DNA of 64,000 nt from the NCBI RefSeq assembly GCF_002102265.1, contig NZ_LQPG01000027.1, positions 1-64,000 on the forward strand. The letters run 5' to 3'. The translations under genes were made by a program, and so were the position numbers. The DNA comes from Mycolicibacter longobardus (GTDB taxonomy: Bacteria > Actinomycetota > Actinomycetes > Mycobacteriales > Mycobacteriaceae). Of this stretch, positions 31,058 through 39,124 are shown piece after piece. The notes beneath the pieces were generated by a model. It worked only from the letters and a program-made list of their open reading frames with translations. It was not told the origin of the DNA and made no database searches. The stretch's first letter is position 1. Each line of letters begins with the position of its first letter.

Positions 31058-31420
31058 TCAGCCGGCGTCGCGCTGCTTGCGCTGGGCGGAGAAGTACTCC
31101 CGCCAGGAGGTCACCTCGGGGTGCTGCTTGAGCAGCGCCCGGCGTTGCCGCTCGGTCATGCCGCCCCACACTCCGAACTCGACACGGTTGTCCAGGGCGT
31201 CGGCGAGGCAGTCGAGCACCACCGGGCAGTGCCGGCAGATCACGGCCGCTTTGCGTTGTGCCGCACCGCGTACGAAGAGTTCGTCGGGGTCCGCCCCGCG
31301 GCATACGGCCTTGGAGACCCAGGCGATCCGGCCCTCGTCCTGCACGCCGCGCAAGACTGTTCGGGGGGTTGGTGCCGCTGGTGTGTTGGTGTTGTGAACC
31401 GCTGTCCGTGTAACAGACAC
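31058..31420 (-). CDS. whiB4: Iron-sulfur redox regulator WhiB4
   Basis: The 120-residue protein binds a 4Fe-4S cluster through Cys in KAVCRG and CRHCPVVLDC (spacing x22, x2, x5). The GVWGGMTERQRR turn and a basic C-terminal tail for DNA binding follow. It corresponds to Rv3681c, which senses oxygen and nitric oxide and controls antioxidant genes. The GTG at 31420 is preceded by GGAGGATC. It converges with the ArsA-like pair and is divergent from ponA2 across about 330 bases. Confidence 0.93.
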   Translation of the reverse strand: MSVTRTAVHNTNTPAAPTPRTVLRGVQDEGRIAWVSKAVCRGADPDELFVRGAAQRKAAVICRHCPVVLDCLADALDNRVEFGVWGGMTERQRRALLKQHPEVTSWREYFSAQRKQRDAG

Positions 31421-31751
31421 TGACGATCCTCCGTCCCGGCCGCCCCAGCAGCCACCTATTCAACATCAACGTCGACCCACTAATGCGATCTACGCCACAT
31501 CGTGTCATCAGTGTTACCTGAATCGCACTTGATGTCCAAGTTAGGTGGTCAGGTGGCGTCTGCGCAACAGGTAGATCACCCCTTTTTTGGGACAACCGTG
31601 CAGTCCGATCATGATCTGCGCCCCTCCAGGCCGGGTTCGGGGTCTACTGGGGACTTCCGTGGGCGCCGTCCGCCACCGGGGGCTGGGCTGATGGCGGTGG
31701 CCCGCTTCGCCCGACTCCGCCGCGCTTGCGACCACCGCTAGTGTGTTAGCC
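31421..31751. other. Divergent promoter region of whiB4 and ponA2
   Basis: No gene is apparent. The region holds the two promoters and a dispersed 29-base repeat near its right end. A run CCCCTTTTTTGGG at about 31581 is unusual for the GC-rich surroundings but has no assigned role. TAGTGT at 31739-31744 is the probable -10 for ponA2. Confidence 0.5.
31708..31736. repeat. Dispersed intergenic repeat, copy 2
   Basis: This copy begins CGCCCGACTCCGCCGCGCTT and matches the copy at 20497-20525 in 26 of 29 bases. It ends three bases before the putative -10 of ponA2, so it may be part of that promoter region. Confidence 0.6.
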
Positions 31752-34184
31752 ATGTCGGAGCGTCCCCCGACCGGCCCAACTGTGCTCAAACTGGCCGGGT
31801 GTTGCCTGCTCGCAGCTGTGCTGCTGGCGGCGCTGCTGTTCCCGATCGCCGGCGGTATCGGCCTGATGTCCAACCGCGCCTCCGATGTGGTGGCCAACGG
31901 GTCGGCCCAACTGGTCAGCGGCGATGTTCCGGCGGTGTCGACCATGGTCGACGCCAAGGGCAACACGATCGCGTGGTTGTACTCGCAGCGCCGGTTCGAG
32001 GTTCCCAGCGACAAGATCGCCGACACCATGAAGCTGGCGATCGTCTCCATCGAGGACAAGCGGTTCGCCGAACACAGCGGGGTGGACTGGAAGGGCACGC
32101 TGGCCGGTCTGGCCGGCTACGCCTCCGGTGACCTCGACACCCGCGGCGGGTCCACCCTCGAGCAGCAGTACATCAAGAACTATCAGTTGCTGGTCCTGGC
32201 CCAGACCGACGCCGAGAAGCGCGCCGCGATCGAGACCACCCCCGCGCGCAAGCTCCGGGAGATCCGGATGGCACTGACCCTGGACCGGACCTTCACCAAG
32301 CCGCAGATCCTGACCCGCTACCTGAACCTGGTGTCGTTCGGCAACAACTCGTTCGGCATCCAGGACGCCGCGCAGACCTACTTCGGTGTCGACGCCGCGG
32401 ACCTGAACTGGCAGCAGGCGGCACTGCTGGCCGGGATGGTGCAGTCGACCAGCGCGCTGAACCCCTACACCAATCCCGAGGGCGCGCTGGCACGGCGAAA
32501 CCTGGTGCTGGACACCATGATCGAGAACCTTCCCGACCAGGCCGACGCGCTGCGGGCAGCCAGAGCGGAGCCGCTCGGCATCCTGCCGCAGCCCAATGAG
32601 TTGCCGCGCGGCTGCATCGCCGCCGGCGACCGGGCCTTCTTCTGCGACTACGTGCAGGAGTACCTGTCACGCGCGGGCATCAGCAAGGAACAGGTGGCCC
32701 GCGGCGGCTACGTGATCCACACCACGCTGGACCCCGAGGTGCAGGACCCGATCAAACAGGCGATCGACAACTTCGCCAACCCGAACGTGCAGGGCATCGC
32801 CAGCGTGATGAGCGTGATCAAGCCCGGCAGTGACGCGCACCCGGTGCTGGCCATGGCCAGCAACCGCACCTACGGGCTCAACGGTGACATCGGCGAAACC
32901 ATGCGGCCGCAACCGTTCTCACTGGTCGGCGACGGGGCCGGGTCCATCTTCAAGACGTTCACGGTGGCCGCCGCCCTGGAGATGGGCATGGGCATCAGCG
33001 CGGAGCTCGACGTGCCGGGCCGTTTCCAGACCAAGGGCATGGGCAGCGGTGGCGCCAAGGGCTGCCCCAAGGAGACCTGGTGCGTGGTCAACGTCGCGCC
33101 CTACCGGTCGCCGATGAACGTCTCGACCGCACTGGCCACCTCGCCCAACACCGCGTTCGCAAAGCTGATCTCCCAGGTCGGGGTGGAGCGCACCGTGGAC
33201 ATGGCGATCAAGCTGGGGCTGCGGTCCTACGCCGATCCGGGCACCGCCCGCAACTACGACCCGGACAGCACCGAGAGCCTGGCCGACTTCGTCAAACGGC
33301 AGAACCTGGGTTCGTTCACGCTGGGCCCGATCGAGGTGAACGCGCTGGAGCTGTCCAACGTCGCCGCCACCCTGGCCTCCGGCGGCGTGTGGTGCCCGCC
33401 GAACCCGATCGACAAGGTCTTCGACCGCAACGGCAACGAGGTGGCCGTCACCACCGAGACCTGCGACCGGGTGATTCCCGAGGGCCTGGCGAACACGCTG
33501 GCCAACGCGTTGAGCAAGGACATCCAGGGCGGCGGAACAGCGGCGTCCGCGGCGGGTTCGGTGGGCTGGGATCTGCCGATGGCCGGCAAGACCGGCACTA
33601 CCGAGGCGCACCGGTCGTCGGGATTCATGGGTTTCACCAACCGCTACGCGGCGGCAAACTACATCTTCGACGACTCCAGCTCGCCGTCGGACCTGTGTTC
33701 GTGGCCGCTGCGGCACTGCGGGGACGGAGACCTGTTCGGCGGCAACGAGCCGGCCCGGACCTGGTTCGCGGCGATGAAGCCGATCGCCACCAACTTCGGC
33801 GACGTCATCATGCCGCCGACCGACCCGCGCTACGTCGACGGCGGCCCCAACTCGCGAGTGCCCAGCGTCGTCGGGCTGGACGTCGACGCCGCGCGCCAGC
33901 GGCTCAAGGAGTCCGGGTTCCAGGTCGCCGAGCAGCCGAACTGGGTCAACAGCAGCGCCCGTTCCGGCGCGGTCGTGGGCACCTCACCGGGTGGGCAGAC
34001 CATTCCCGGCTCGATCATCACCATCGAGGTCAGCAACGGCATCCCGCCGCCACCCCCACCGCCGCCGGAGGGCATGCCTCCGCCGGGGCCGGTGGGCTCG
34101 ACGGTGGTGGAGATACCGGGGCTGCCGCCGATCACCATCCCGCTGCTGCCACCGCCGCCGCCCGGGGTGCCCTTACCCCCGTAA
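31752..34184 (+). CDS. ponA2: Bifunctional penicillin-binding protein PonA2 (class A)
   Basis: PonA2 joins and cross-links peptidoglycan outside the membrane. Its 810 residues equal M. tuberculosis PonA2. After one membrane anchor (residues 15-35) comes a GT51 domain with the catalytic Glu in VSIEDKRFAEHSG. The transpeptidase domain has SxxK in GSIFKTF, SPN in TSPNTAF, and KTGTTEAH. One PASTA domain near residues 695-760 and a Pro-rich tail end the protein. The ATG at 31752 is seven bases after TAGTGT, so it is probably leaderless. Confidence 0.96.
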   Translation: MSERPPTGPTVLKLAGCCLLAAVLLAALLFPIAGGIGLMSNRASDVVANGSAQLVSGDVPAVSTMVDAKGNTIAWLYSQRRFEVPSDKIADTMKLAIVSIEDKRFAEHSGVDWKGTLAGLAGYASGDLDTRGGSTLEQQYIKNYQLLVLAQTDAEKRAAIETTPARKLREIRMALTLDRTFTKPQILTRYLNLVSFGNNSFGIQDAAQTYFGVDAADLNWQQAALLAGMVQSTSALNPYTNPEGALARRNLVLDTMIENLPDQADALRAARAEPLGILPQPNELPRGCIAAGDRAFFCDYVQEYLSRAGISKEQVARGGYVIHTTLDPEVQDPIKQAIDNFANPNVQGIASVMSVIKPGSDAHPVLAMASNRTYGLNGDIGETMRPQPFSLVGDGAGSIFKTFTVAAALEMGMGISAELDVPGRFQTKGMGSGGAKGCPKETWCVVNVAPYRSPMNVSTALATSPNTAFAKLISQVGVERTVDMAIKLGLRSYADPGTARNYDPDSTESLADFVKRQNLGSFTLGPIEVNALELSNVAATLASGGVWCPPNPIDKVFDRNGNEVAVTTETCDRVIPEGLANTLANALSKDIQGGGTAASAAGSVGWDLPMAGKTGTTEAHRSSGFMGFTNRYAAANYIFDDSSSPSDLCSWPLRHCGDGDLFGGNEPARTWFAAMKPIATNFGDVIMPPTDPRYVDGGPNSRVPSVVGLDVDAARQRLKESGFQVAEQPNWVNSSARSGAVVGTSPGGQTIPGSIITIEVSNGIPPPPPPPPEGMPPPGPVGSTVVEIPGLPPITIPLLPPPPPGVPLPP

Positions 34185-34223
34185 CCGCAGGCCGTCTGCT
34201 GCGGGGGCAGTAGTCTGGAGCGC

Positions 34224-35189
34224 ATGGCTGCATCCCCTGCTCTGACCCGGTCCGTCGTCGCCGCCTCGGCGGCGCTCGGGCCGGCGGCACTCGCCATCGG
34301 CTACGGCGCGATCATCGAGCGCAACGCGTTCGTGGTGCGTGAGGCGACGATGCCGGTGCTGGCGCCGGGCTCGTCGCCGCTGCGGGTGCTGCACATCAGC
34401 GACATCCACATGCGGCCCGGGCAGCGCCGCAAGCAGGCCTGGCTACGGAGTCTGGTGCGCTTGGAGCCGGACCTGGTGGTCAACACCGGCGATAACCTGG
34501 CCCACCCCAAGGCGGTGCCGGCGGTGGTGCAGGCCCTCGGTGATCTGCTGTCGGTGCCGGGCGTGTTCGTGTTCGGCAGCAACGACTACTTCGGGCCGCG
34601 GCTGAAGAACCCGGCGAAGTACCTGACCAAGCCCACCCATCGCGTCCACGGGGCCCCGCTGCCGTGGCAGGATCTGCGGGCCGCGTTCACCGAGCGAGGC
34701 TGGCTGGATCTGACCCACAACCGTCGCGAGTTCGACGTGGCCGGCCATCGGATCTCCGCGGCCGGCGTCGACGACCCGCACATCGCTCGGGACCGCTACG
34801 ACACCATCGCCGGACCGGCCGACCTGACCGCCGATCTGCGGCTGGGGCTCACCCATTCGCCCGAGCCGCGGGTCCTGGACCGCTTCGCCGGCGACGGCTA
34901 CCAGCTGGTGATGGCCGGGCACACCCACGGCGGGCAGCTCTGTGTTCCGTTCTACGGCGCGCTGGTGACCAATTGCGGCCTGGACCGCTCGCGGGTCAAG
35001 GGACCGTCGCAGTGGGGCGGCCACATGCGCCTGCACGTCTCGGCCGGAATCGGCACCTCGCCGTTTGCACCGGTGCGGTTCGCCTGCCGCCCGGAGGCCA
35101 CCCTGCTGACCCTGGTGGCCGCACCGACCGGCGGCGACGACTCGCGGCTGACCCGCGGCTCCACGCAGCCGTCCGTGTCGGCTCGTTGA
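34224..35189 (+). CDS. Membrane-anchored calcineurin-like metallophosphoesterase (Rv3683 family)
   Basis: The 321-residue protein has an N-terminal hydrophobic anchor and a metallophosphoesterase fold. Metal-binding motifs are HISDIHM, NTGDNLAH, FGSNDYF and MAGHTHGGQL. It matches Rv3683 (about 319 residues). The substrate is unknown; phospholipid-type hydrolases such as YkuE are related in fold. TAGTCT at 34211-34216 is seven bases before the ATG. It follows ponA2 with a 39-base gap that has its own promoter-like element. Confidence 0.88.
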   Translation: MAASPALTRSVVAASAALGPAALAIGYGAIIERNAFVVREATMPVLAPGSSPLRVLHISDIHMRPGQRRKQAWLRSLVRLEPDLVVNTGDNLAHPKAVPAVVQALGDLLSVPGVFVFGSNDYFGPRLKNPAKYLTKPTHRVHGAPLPWQDLRAAFTERGWLDLTHNRREFDVAGHRISAAGVDDPHIARDRYDTIAGPADLTADLRLGLTHSPEPRVLDRFAGDGYQLVMAGHTHGGQLCVPFYGALVTNCGLDRSRVKGPSQWGGHMRLHVSAGIGTSPFAPVRFACRPEATLLTLVAAPTGGDDSRLTRGSTQPSVSAR

Positions 35190-35190
35190 C

Positions 35191-35322
35191 TCAGCTCGAG
35201 AGGTTCTGCGGCTTTGCGTTCGCGTGAACCCGCTCTTCGGCGGTGTCGGGGTTGGTGGCCGCCAGCCACAGCGCAGCCAGAGCGAAGAACCCGGCATACA
35301 CCGCGCCGCCCAACAGCGTCAT
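35191..35322 (-). CDS. Small single-pass membrane protein, 43 residues
   Basis: A short minus-strand ORF begins at the ATG at 35322 with GGGAG eight bases ahead, one of the better Shine-Dalgarno sites in the window. The first 22 residues (MTLLGGAVYAGFFALAALWL...) form one hydrophobic helix, and the remaining hydrophilic tail (NPDTAEERVHANAK) is probably cytoplasmic. It converges with the metallophosphoesterase gene, with stops one base apart. I do not recognise a family. The ribosome site, the clean helix and the position support a real gene, but no homology was checked. Confidence 0.6.
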   Translation of the reverse strand: MTLLGGAVYAGFFALAALWLAATNPDTAEERVHANAKPQNLSS

Positions 35323-35457
35323 GATCTGACTCCCTTGCATTCAGAGGTTATTAGCCAGTCTGCCTAAATGCGGCTGTGTTTTCAGCTCCCCGCGCCGGAA
35401 TGTGGGGCGTTTCATGCTGTTCGGCACTAGTGAGCTGGGCCTCGGTCAGGTGGAGTT

Positions 35458-35499
35458 TGCCCGCCTTTGAGCGACAGGCTTGTCGCTCAAAGGCGGGCA
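35458..35499. other. Long perfect hairpin between small ORF and tRNA-Pro
   Basis: A 19 bp perfect stem (left arm TGCCCGCCTTTGAGCGACA, right arm its exact complement) with a 4-base GGCT loop lies in a gene-free stretch. The plus-strand side continues CTTCTCAT, a weak pyrimidine tail. It may be a bidirectional terminator or the end of an unannotated small RNA. The rest of 35323-35604 shows no gene. Confidence 0.75.
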
Positions 35500-35624
35500 C
35501 TTCTCATACCTGTACCCCGGCGGTCGCCGGGGCGGTCCCTTAGTCGGACCACCCGGTCGCGCCGGAACACCCAGCGCGTTTGGGTGACCGGAGGGACGGT
35601 GCGATACGCTGTCGTGGCTTCACA

Positions 35625-35698
35625 CGGGGTGTGGCGCAGCTTGGTAGCGTGCTTCGTTCGGGACGAAGAGGTCGTGGGTTCGAATCCCGCCACCCCGA
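35625..35698 (+). tRNA. tRNA-Pro (anticodon CGG)
   Basis: The cloverleaf has acceptor CGGGGTG/CACCCCG, D arm GCGC/GCGT, anticodon stem CTTCG/CGAAG with loop TTCGGGA (anticodon CGG, reading CCG), and T arm GTGGG/CCCGC with TTCGAAT. The discriminator is A and CCA is not encoded. TACGCT at 35605-35610 is a likely -10 element. Confidence 0.95.
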
Positions 35699-35709
35699 CA
35701 GCGTGAAAG

Positions 35710-35746
35710 CGGCCCCGACCAGGTATGACTCGGTCGGGGCCGTTTT
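35710..35746 (+). terminator. Intrinsic terminator of tRNA-Pro
   Basis: An 11 bp perfect stem (CGGCCCCGACC with GGTCGGGGCCG) with an 11-base loop is followed by TTTT. It lies 12 bases after the tRNA, and the next gene has its own promoter. Confidence 0.9.
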
Positions 35747-35801
35747 GCGTTACGGGGCCGGACCCCGCTCCGTCCGCAGCGCGCACGTTAAGGTCGTCGC
35801 C

Positions 35802-36305
35802 ATGAGTGAAGAGCCCAGCCCGTTCCAAGGCGTCTGGGATGCCATACACCGGTCAGTCGACCTCACCGGGCCGCTGACCGAAGCCCAGGCGCGTGCAGTG
35901 GCACATGCACTCACCGCTGTGATCGCGGGTGCGCCCGATGCCTTTTTCGGCATCAAGAGAGACGGCGGCTGCCCTGTCGGTGGCGTTCTGTACAAGTTCT
36001 ACTGGGTCAAGGGCGGAGTGTTCGGCCTGGCTGAGGTTCTAAGGCCTGACGACCAGGACTTGGCGGCGCCCGCCACGGCTAGCTGCATTCGGCCGCTGTC
36101 GGGCATTCGGAAGGTCGATGTGCAGTTCGACGTGACCAACCCGCCAGTGGGGCAGGCGCAGTACACGGTGAAGATGAAGGTCACTGCTCACTGGGACGAC
36201 GAGTCGGTAGTTCTCGACGCGACCGGCGGCATGTCCAACTATGCGCGGCCGGAACTTGAGAAGCTCATCGACCTTGTCGTATCGAGCGTCGGAGGGTCGA
36301 ACTGA
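35802..36305 (+). CDS. Hypothetical protein, 167 residues
   Basis: I do not recognise this protein. It is soluble, acidic at the start (SEEPSPFQGVWDAIHRSVD), with a central FYWVKGGVFGLAEVL and a beta-rich C-terminal half (VDVQFDVTNPP...YTVKMKVTAHW). There is no signal peptide or membrane helix. The ATG at 35802 is seven bases after TAAGGT (35789-35794), a leaderless pattern. Codon third positions look less GC-biased than in neighbours, and it lies directly after tRNA-Pro, which together hint at acquired DNA. M. tuberculosis has other genes at this place. Confidence 0.7.
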   Translation: MSEEPSPFQGVWDAIHRSVDLTGPLTEAQARAVAHALTAVIAGAPDAFFGIKRDGGCPVGGVLYKFYWVKGGVFGLAEVLRPDDQDLAAPATASCIRPLSGIRKVDVQFDVTNPPVGQAQYTVKMKVTAHWDDESVVLDATGGMSNYARPELEKLIDLVVSSVGGSN

Positions 36306-36393
36306 CCAAGGGGCGCGAGGCGGCTGTCGTCGCCTGACCCCGTTGTTCGCCAAACCCGTCCACCGGCCGTACCGGCCGGAGACAATGGTCGGC

Positions 36394-36795
36394 GTGAACT
36401 TCGCGATGCGCTACGACCGCTGGTATCGCCCGTTCGCAACGGTGTTGGGGCTGGGGCCCAAGCGGGCAAGCATCCGGGTGGCCGACGGTTTTCTGCAGGT
36501 CCGCAGCGGGTGGGCTTTCGCGATGGATGTCGCGCTGGACAACATCGAATCCGCGCGGCCGGCCCCGGAACGCATGTGGGGCTGGGGAGTCCATCAGGCG
36601 TGCAACGGCTGGCTGGTCAACGGATCCCGGCACGGCATGGTCGAGATCAGGTTCGCCCACCCGGTCAAACCGACCAAGGCGCCGACAGCGGGCCTCTTCA
36701 ACAAACCGGTCCGCTGCCTCTACGTCAGCGTCACCGATCCCGACACCTTCATCGCCGCACTGACCAGTTGGCAGCTGCCGGCAACCGGTTCCTAG
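36394..36795 (+). CDS. Conserved mycobacterial-type hypothetical protein, 133 residues
   Basis: The protein has a PH-like or beta-barrel look: FAMRYDRWYRPFATVLGLGPKRA, then FLQVRSGWAFAMDVALDNI and repeated short beta stretches with many Trp. No catalytic motif is seen. Two starts compete: an ATG at 36385 and a GTG at 36394. The GTG is preferred because GACAAT (36381-36386) lies seven bases before it. It converges with the YqeY-like gene, with stops five bases apart. The function is unknown. Confidence 0.7.
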   Translation: MNFAMRYDRWYRPFATVLGLGPKRASIRVADGFLQVRSGWAFAMDVALDNIESARPAPERMWGWGVHQACNGWLVNGSRHGMVEIRFAHPVKPTKAPTAGLFNKPVRCLYVSVTDPDTFIAALTSWQLPATGS

Positions 36796-36800
36796 TTTTC

Positions 36801-37265
36801 CTAGAGCCGTTCCCGGACCGCCGCCGACAGCCTGGCGCCGTCGGCTTTGCCCGCGGCGATCGCGGTGGCCGCCTTCATCACCTGGCCCATGTGCTTCATG
36901 TGCGGCCGCTCCCCGAGATCCTCGGCCACCTGCGCCAGCGCCGTGTCGACGACGTCGGCCAGTTCGGCGTCGCTCAGCGGCGCGGGAAGGTACTCGTCGA
37001 TGATCCGCGCCTCGGCGTGTTCTTCAGCAGCGAGTTCACCGCGGCCGTTCTGGGTGTAGATCGCGGCGGACTCCGCGCGCTTGCGCGCCTCGCGGGCCAG
37101 GACCTTCAGCACGTCCTCATCGGTCAGTTCGCGAGCCTGCTTACCGGAGACCTCTTCGGCCTGAATCGCAGCCAGCAGCATCCGCAGGGTCGCGGTGCGC
37201 AGCTTGTCTTGGGCCTTCATCGCTGCGGTCAGATCCGCCCGCAACTGGGATTTGAGTTCCGCCAT
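36801..37265 (-). CDS. GatB/YqeY domain protein (Rv3688c family)
   Basis: The 154-residue protein equals Rv3688c in length. It is helical and has the YqeY pattern: KSQLRADLTAAMKAQDKLRTATLRMLLAAI at the N-terminus and GQVMKAATAIAAGKADGARLSAAVRERL at the C-terminus, a tRNA-binding-type helical fold shared with GatB. A role in tRNA-dependent amidation or tRNA handling is possible but unproven. The ATG at 37265 gives the family N-terminus; TAGCGT lies eight bases upstream. Confidence 0.88.
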   Translation of the reverse strand: MAELKSQLRADLTAAMKAQDKLRTATLRMLLAAIQAEEVSGKQARELTDEDVLKVLAREARKRAESAAIYTQNGRGELAAEEHAEARIIDEYLPAPLSDAELADVVDTALAQVAEDLGERPHMKHMGQVMKAATAIAAGKADGARLSAAVRERL

Positions 37266-37273
37266 GCCGCATA

Positions 37274-37283
37274 ACGCTACGCT
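37274..37283. promoter_or_regulatory. Overlapping divergent -10 elements (Rv3688c-like and Rv3689-like genes)
   Basis: The ten bases ACGCTACGCT contain TACGCT on the plus strand (37278-37283, seven bases before the ATG at 37291) and TAGCGT on the minus strand (37274-37279, eight bases before the ATG at 37265). The two -10 hexamers share two bases, so both promoters cannot be occupied together. Confidence 0.6.
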
Positions 37284-37290
37284 CAGCCAC

Positions 37291-38505
37291 ATGGTGAATC
37301 CGCCGCCGCCCGGCTATCCCGGGCCTGGTTTTCCCCCGCCCGGTTACGGTCCGCCGCCGCCGGGGTACGGCCCGCCGCCCGGCTACGGTCCACCGCCTCC
37401 GGGCTACGGCCCGCCGCCCGGCTACGGTCCACCGCCTCCGGGCTACGGTCCACCGCCTGCGGGGTATGGCCCACCTCCGGGATATGGGCCCCCGCCCGGC
37501 TACGGCCCACCCCCGGGATACCCGCAGCCCGAGCTGAAGCCCGGTGTCATCCCGCTGCGCCCACTGAGCCTGACCGATATGTACAACGGGGCGATCGGCT
37601 ACATCCGCGCCAACCCGAAGACCGTGCTCGGGCTGACCACCGTCGTCGTGGTGGCCAGCCAGATCATCAGCGGGATCGCCCTGTACGGCCTGCTGTCGGC
37701 CCTTGGCCCGTCACTCGAGGGACAGTCGGCCACCGAAGTCTCCGGCAGTGACGTGGTGGCGTGGCTGACCGGATTCGCCGGCGCCGGCATCGTGACCGCC
37801 GTGGGCACCATCGTGCTGACCGGCATGCTGACCGTCGTCGTCGGACGGGCGGTGTTCGGGTCACCGATCACCATCGGCGAAGCCTGGGCGATTGTCCGGG
37901 GCCGCTTCGGACCGCTGATCGGCCTGGCCGCCCTGATCGGCTTGGCCGCGGTGATTCTGTGCGGCTTCGCGGTGGCCATCATCGCCTTCGCCGCCGGAGC
38001 GGGAGGCACCGGGGCAGCGGTGCTGATCGGCCTGCCGCTGGTGCTGGCACTGGTCGCGGCGTTGGGCTACGGCTACGCGGTGCTGGTCTTCGCGCCGACG
38101 GTGATCGTGCTGGAGCGTCAACCGGTGTTCGAGGCGATGCGCCGGTCATTCTTCTTGGTGCGCAACAGTTTCTGGCGGGTGCTGGGCATCATGTTGTTGA
38201 CCGCGCTGATCACCTCCCTGATCAGCAGCGCGGTGGCGTTTCCGTTCAACATCATGGGGATGATGGTCACCCACGGCGCGGACGCCCTGACCGGCGCGGC
38301 GCAGCTGAATCTCTTCTCCCAGGTCGGTACGACGATCGGCCAGATCATTGTGCTGCCCTTCACCGCCGGTGTTTCGGTGCTGCTCTATGCCGATCGCCGC
38401 ATCCGGGCCGAGGCGTTCGACCTGGTGCTGCGCACCGGTGCGACCAGCGGACCGCACGTCGGCGGATGGACCGACAACCTGTGGCTGACCCGGCCACCGG
38501 GGTGA
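37291..38505 (+). CDS. Membrane protein with Pro-Gly-Tyr repeat N-terminus (Rv3689 family)
   Basis: The 404-residue protein starts with about 85 residues of GYGPPP/PPPGYG repeats. Five or six hydrophobic segments follow from TVLGLTTVVVVASQIISGIAL onward, and GEAWAIVRGRFGPLIGLA sits between helices. It matches Rv3689 in place and layout. The low-complexity N-terminus is probably cytosolic and may bind partners or condense. The function is unknown. It heads a plus-strand run into the DUF4129, DUF4350, MoxR and DUF58 genes. The ATG at 37291 fits the leaderless pattern. Confidence 0.85.
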   Translation: MVNPPPPGYPGPGFPPPGYGPPPPGYGPPPGYGPPPPGYGPPPGYGPPPPGYGPPPAGYGPPPGYGPPPGYGPPPGYPQPELKPGVIPLRPLSLTDMYNGAIGYIRANPKTVLGLTTVVVVASQIISGIALYGLLSALGPSLEGQSATEVSGSDVVAWLTGFAGAGIVTAVGTIVLTGMLTVVVGRAVFGSPITIGEAWAIVRGRFGPLIGLAALIGLAAVILCGFAVAIIAFAAGAGGTGAAVLIGLPLVLALVAALGYGYAVLVFAPTVIVLERQPVFEAMRRSFFLVRNSFWRVLGIMLLTALITSLISSAVAFPFNIMGMMVTHGADALTGAAQLNLFSQVGTTIGQIIVLPFTAGVSVLLYADRRIRAEAFDLVLRTGATSGPHVGGWTDNLWLTRPPG

Positions 38506-38515
38506 GGACCGCCGG

Positions 38516-39124
38516 GTGCCCACCGTCGACATCGACCGCGAAGCCGCCCGCGAGGCGGCCGAACGTGAGCTGACCAAACCGATCTACCCGCGGCCGTCAC
38601 CGAAGCAACAACTGGTCGACTTCATCGAGACCCTGGTGCGGCGCTTGGTACTCAAGGGGGCGGAGCTGCCCGGCGGGTGGTTCACCATCGCCGTGCTGCT
38701 GATCCTGCTGGCGGCGGCCGTGGTGGCCGCCATCCACATCAGCCGCCGCATGCTGCGCGACGGGCACGGTGACCAGCCCCTGTTCGGCACCACCCAGCTC
38801 AGCGCCGCAGAGCACCGTGCCGCCGCCGGGCGTCATGCCGCATCCGGAGATTGGGGTGCCGCAATCCGGCATCGGCTGCGCGCGGTGGCCCGCGAACTCG
38901 AAGAGACCGGGGTCCTGCATCCTGCGCCGGGGCGTACCGCCACCGAGCTGGCCCGCGACGCCGCCGCGGTCCTGCCTCACCTGGCAGACGAACTGCTTAG
39001 GGGCGCTGAGACGTTCAACGACGTCAGCTACGGCGAGCTGCCCGCCACCCCGGAGGGATACCGGATCGTCACCGACCTCGACGAGCGGGTGCGGGCCGCG
39101 ACGCAGATTCGGCAGTACCGGTGA
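38516..39124 (+). CDS. DUF4129-domain membrane protein (Rv3690 family)
   Basis: The 202-residue protein has one membrane helix (WFTIAVLLILLAAAVVAAIHI, about residues 55-76) and a cytosolic DUF4129 region with HRAAAGRHAASGDWGAAIRHRLRAVARELEETGVL. The GTG at 38516 lies 11 bases after the preceding stop. Its stop overlaps the next GTG as GTGA. DUF4129 proteins commonly accompany MoxR and DUF58 genes in envelope-linked ATPase loci. Confidence 0.83.
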   Translation: MPTVDIDREAAREAAERELTKPIYPRPSPKQQLVDFIETLVRRLVLKGAELPGGWFTIAVLLILLAAAVVAAIHISRRMLRDGHGDQPLFGTTQLSAAEHRAAAGRHAASGDWGAAIRHRLRAVARELEETGVLHPAPGRTATELARDAAAVLPHLADELLRGAETFNDVSYGELPATPEGYRIVTDLDERVRAATQIRQYR

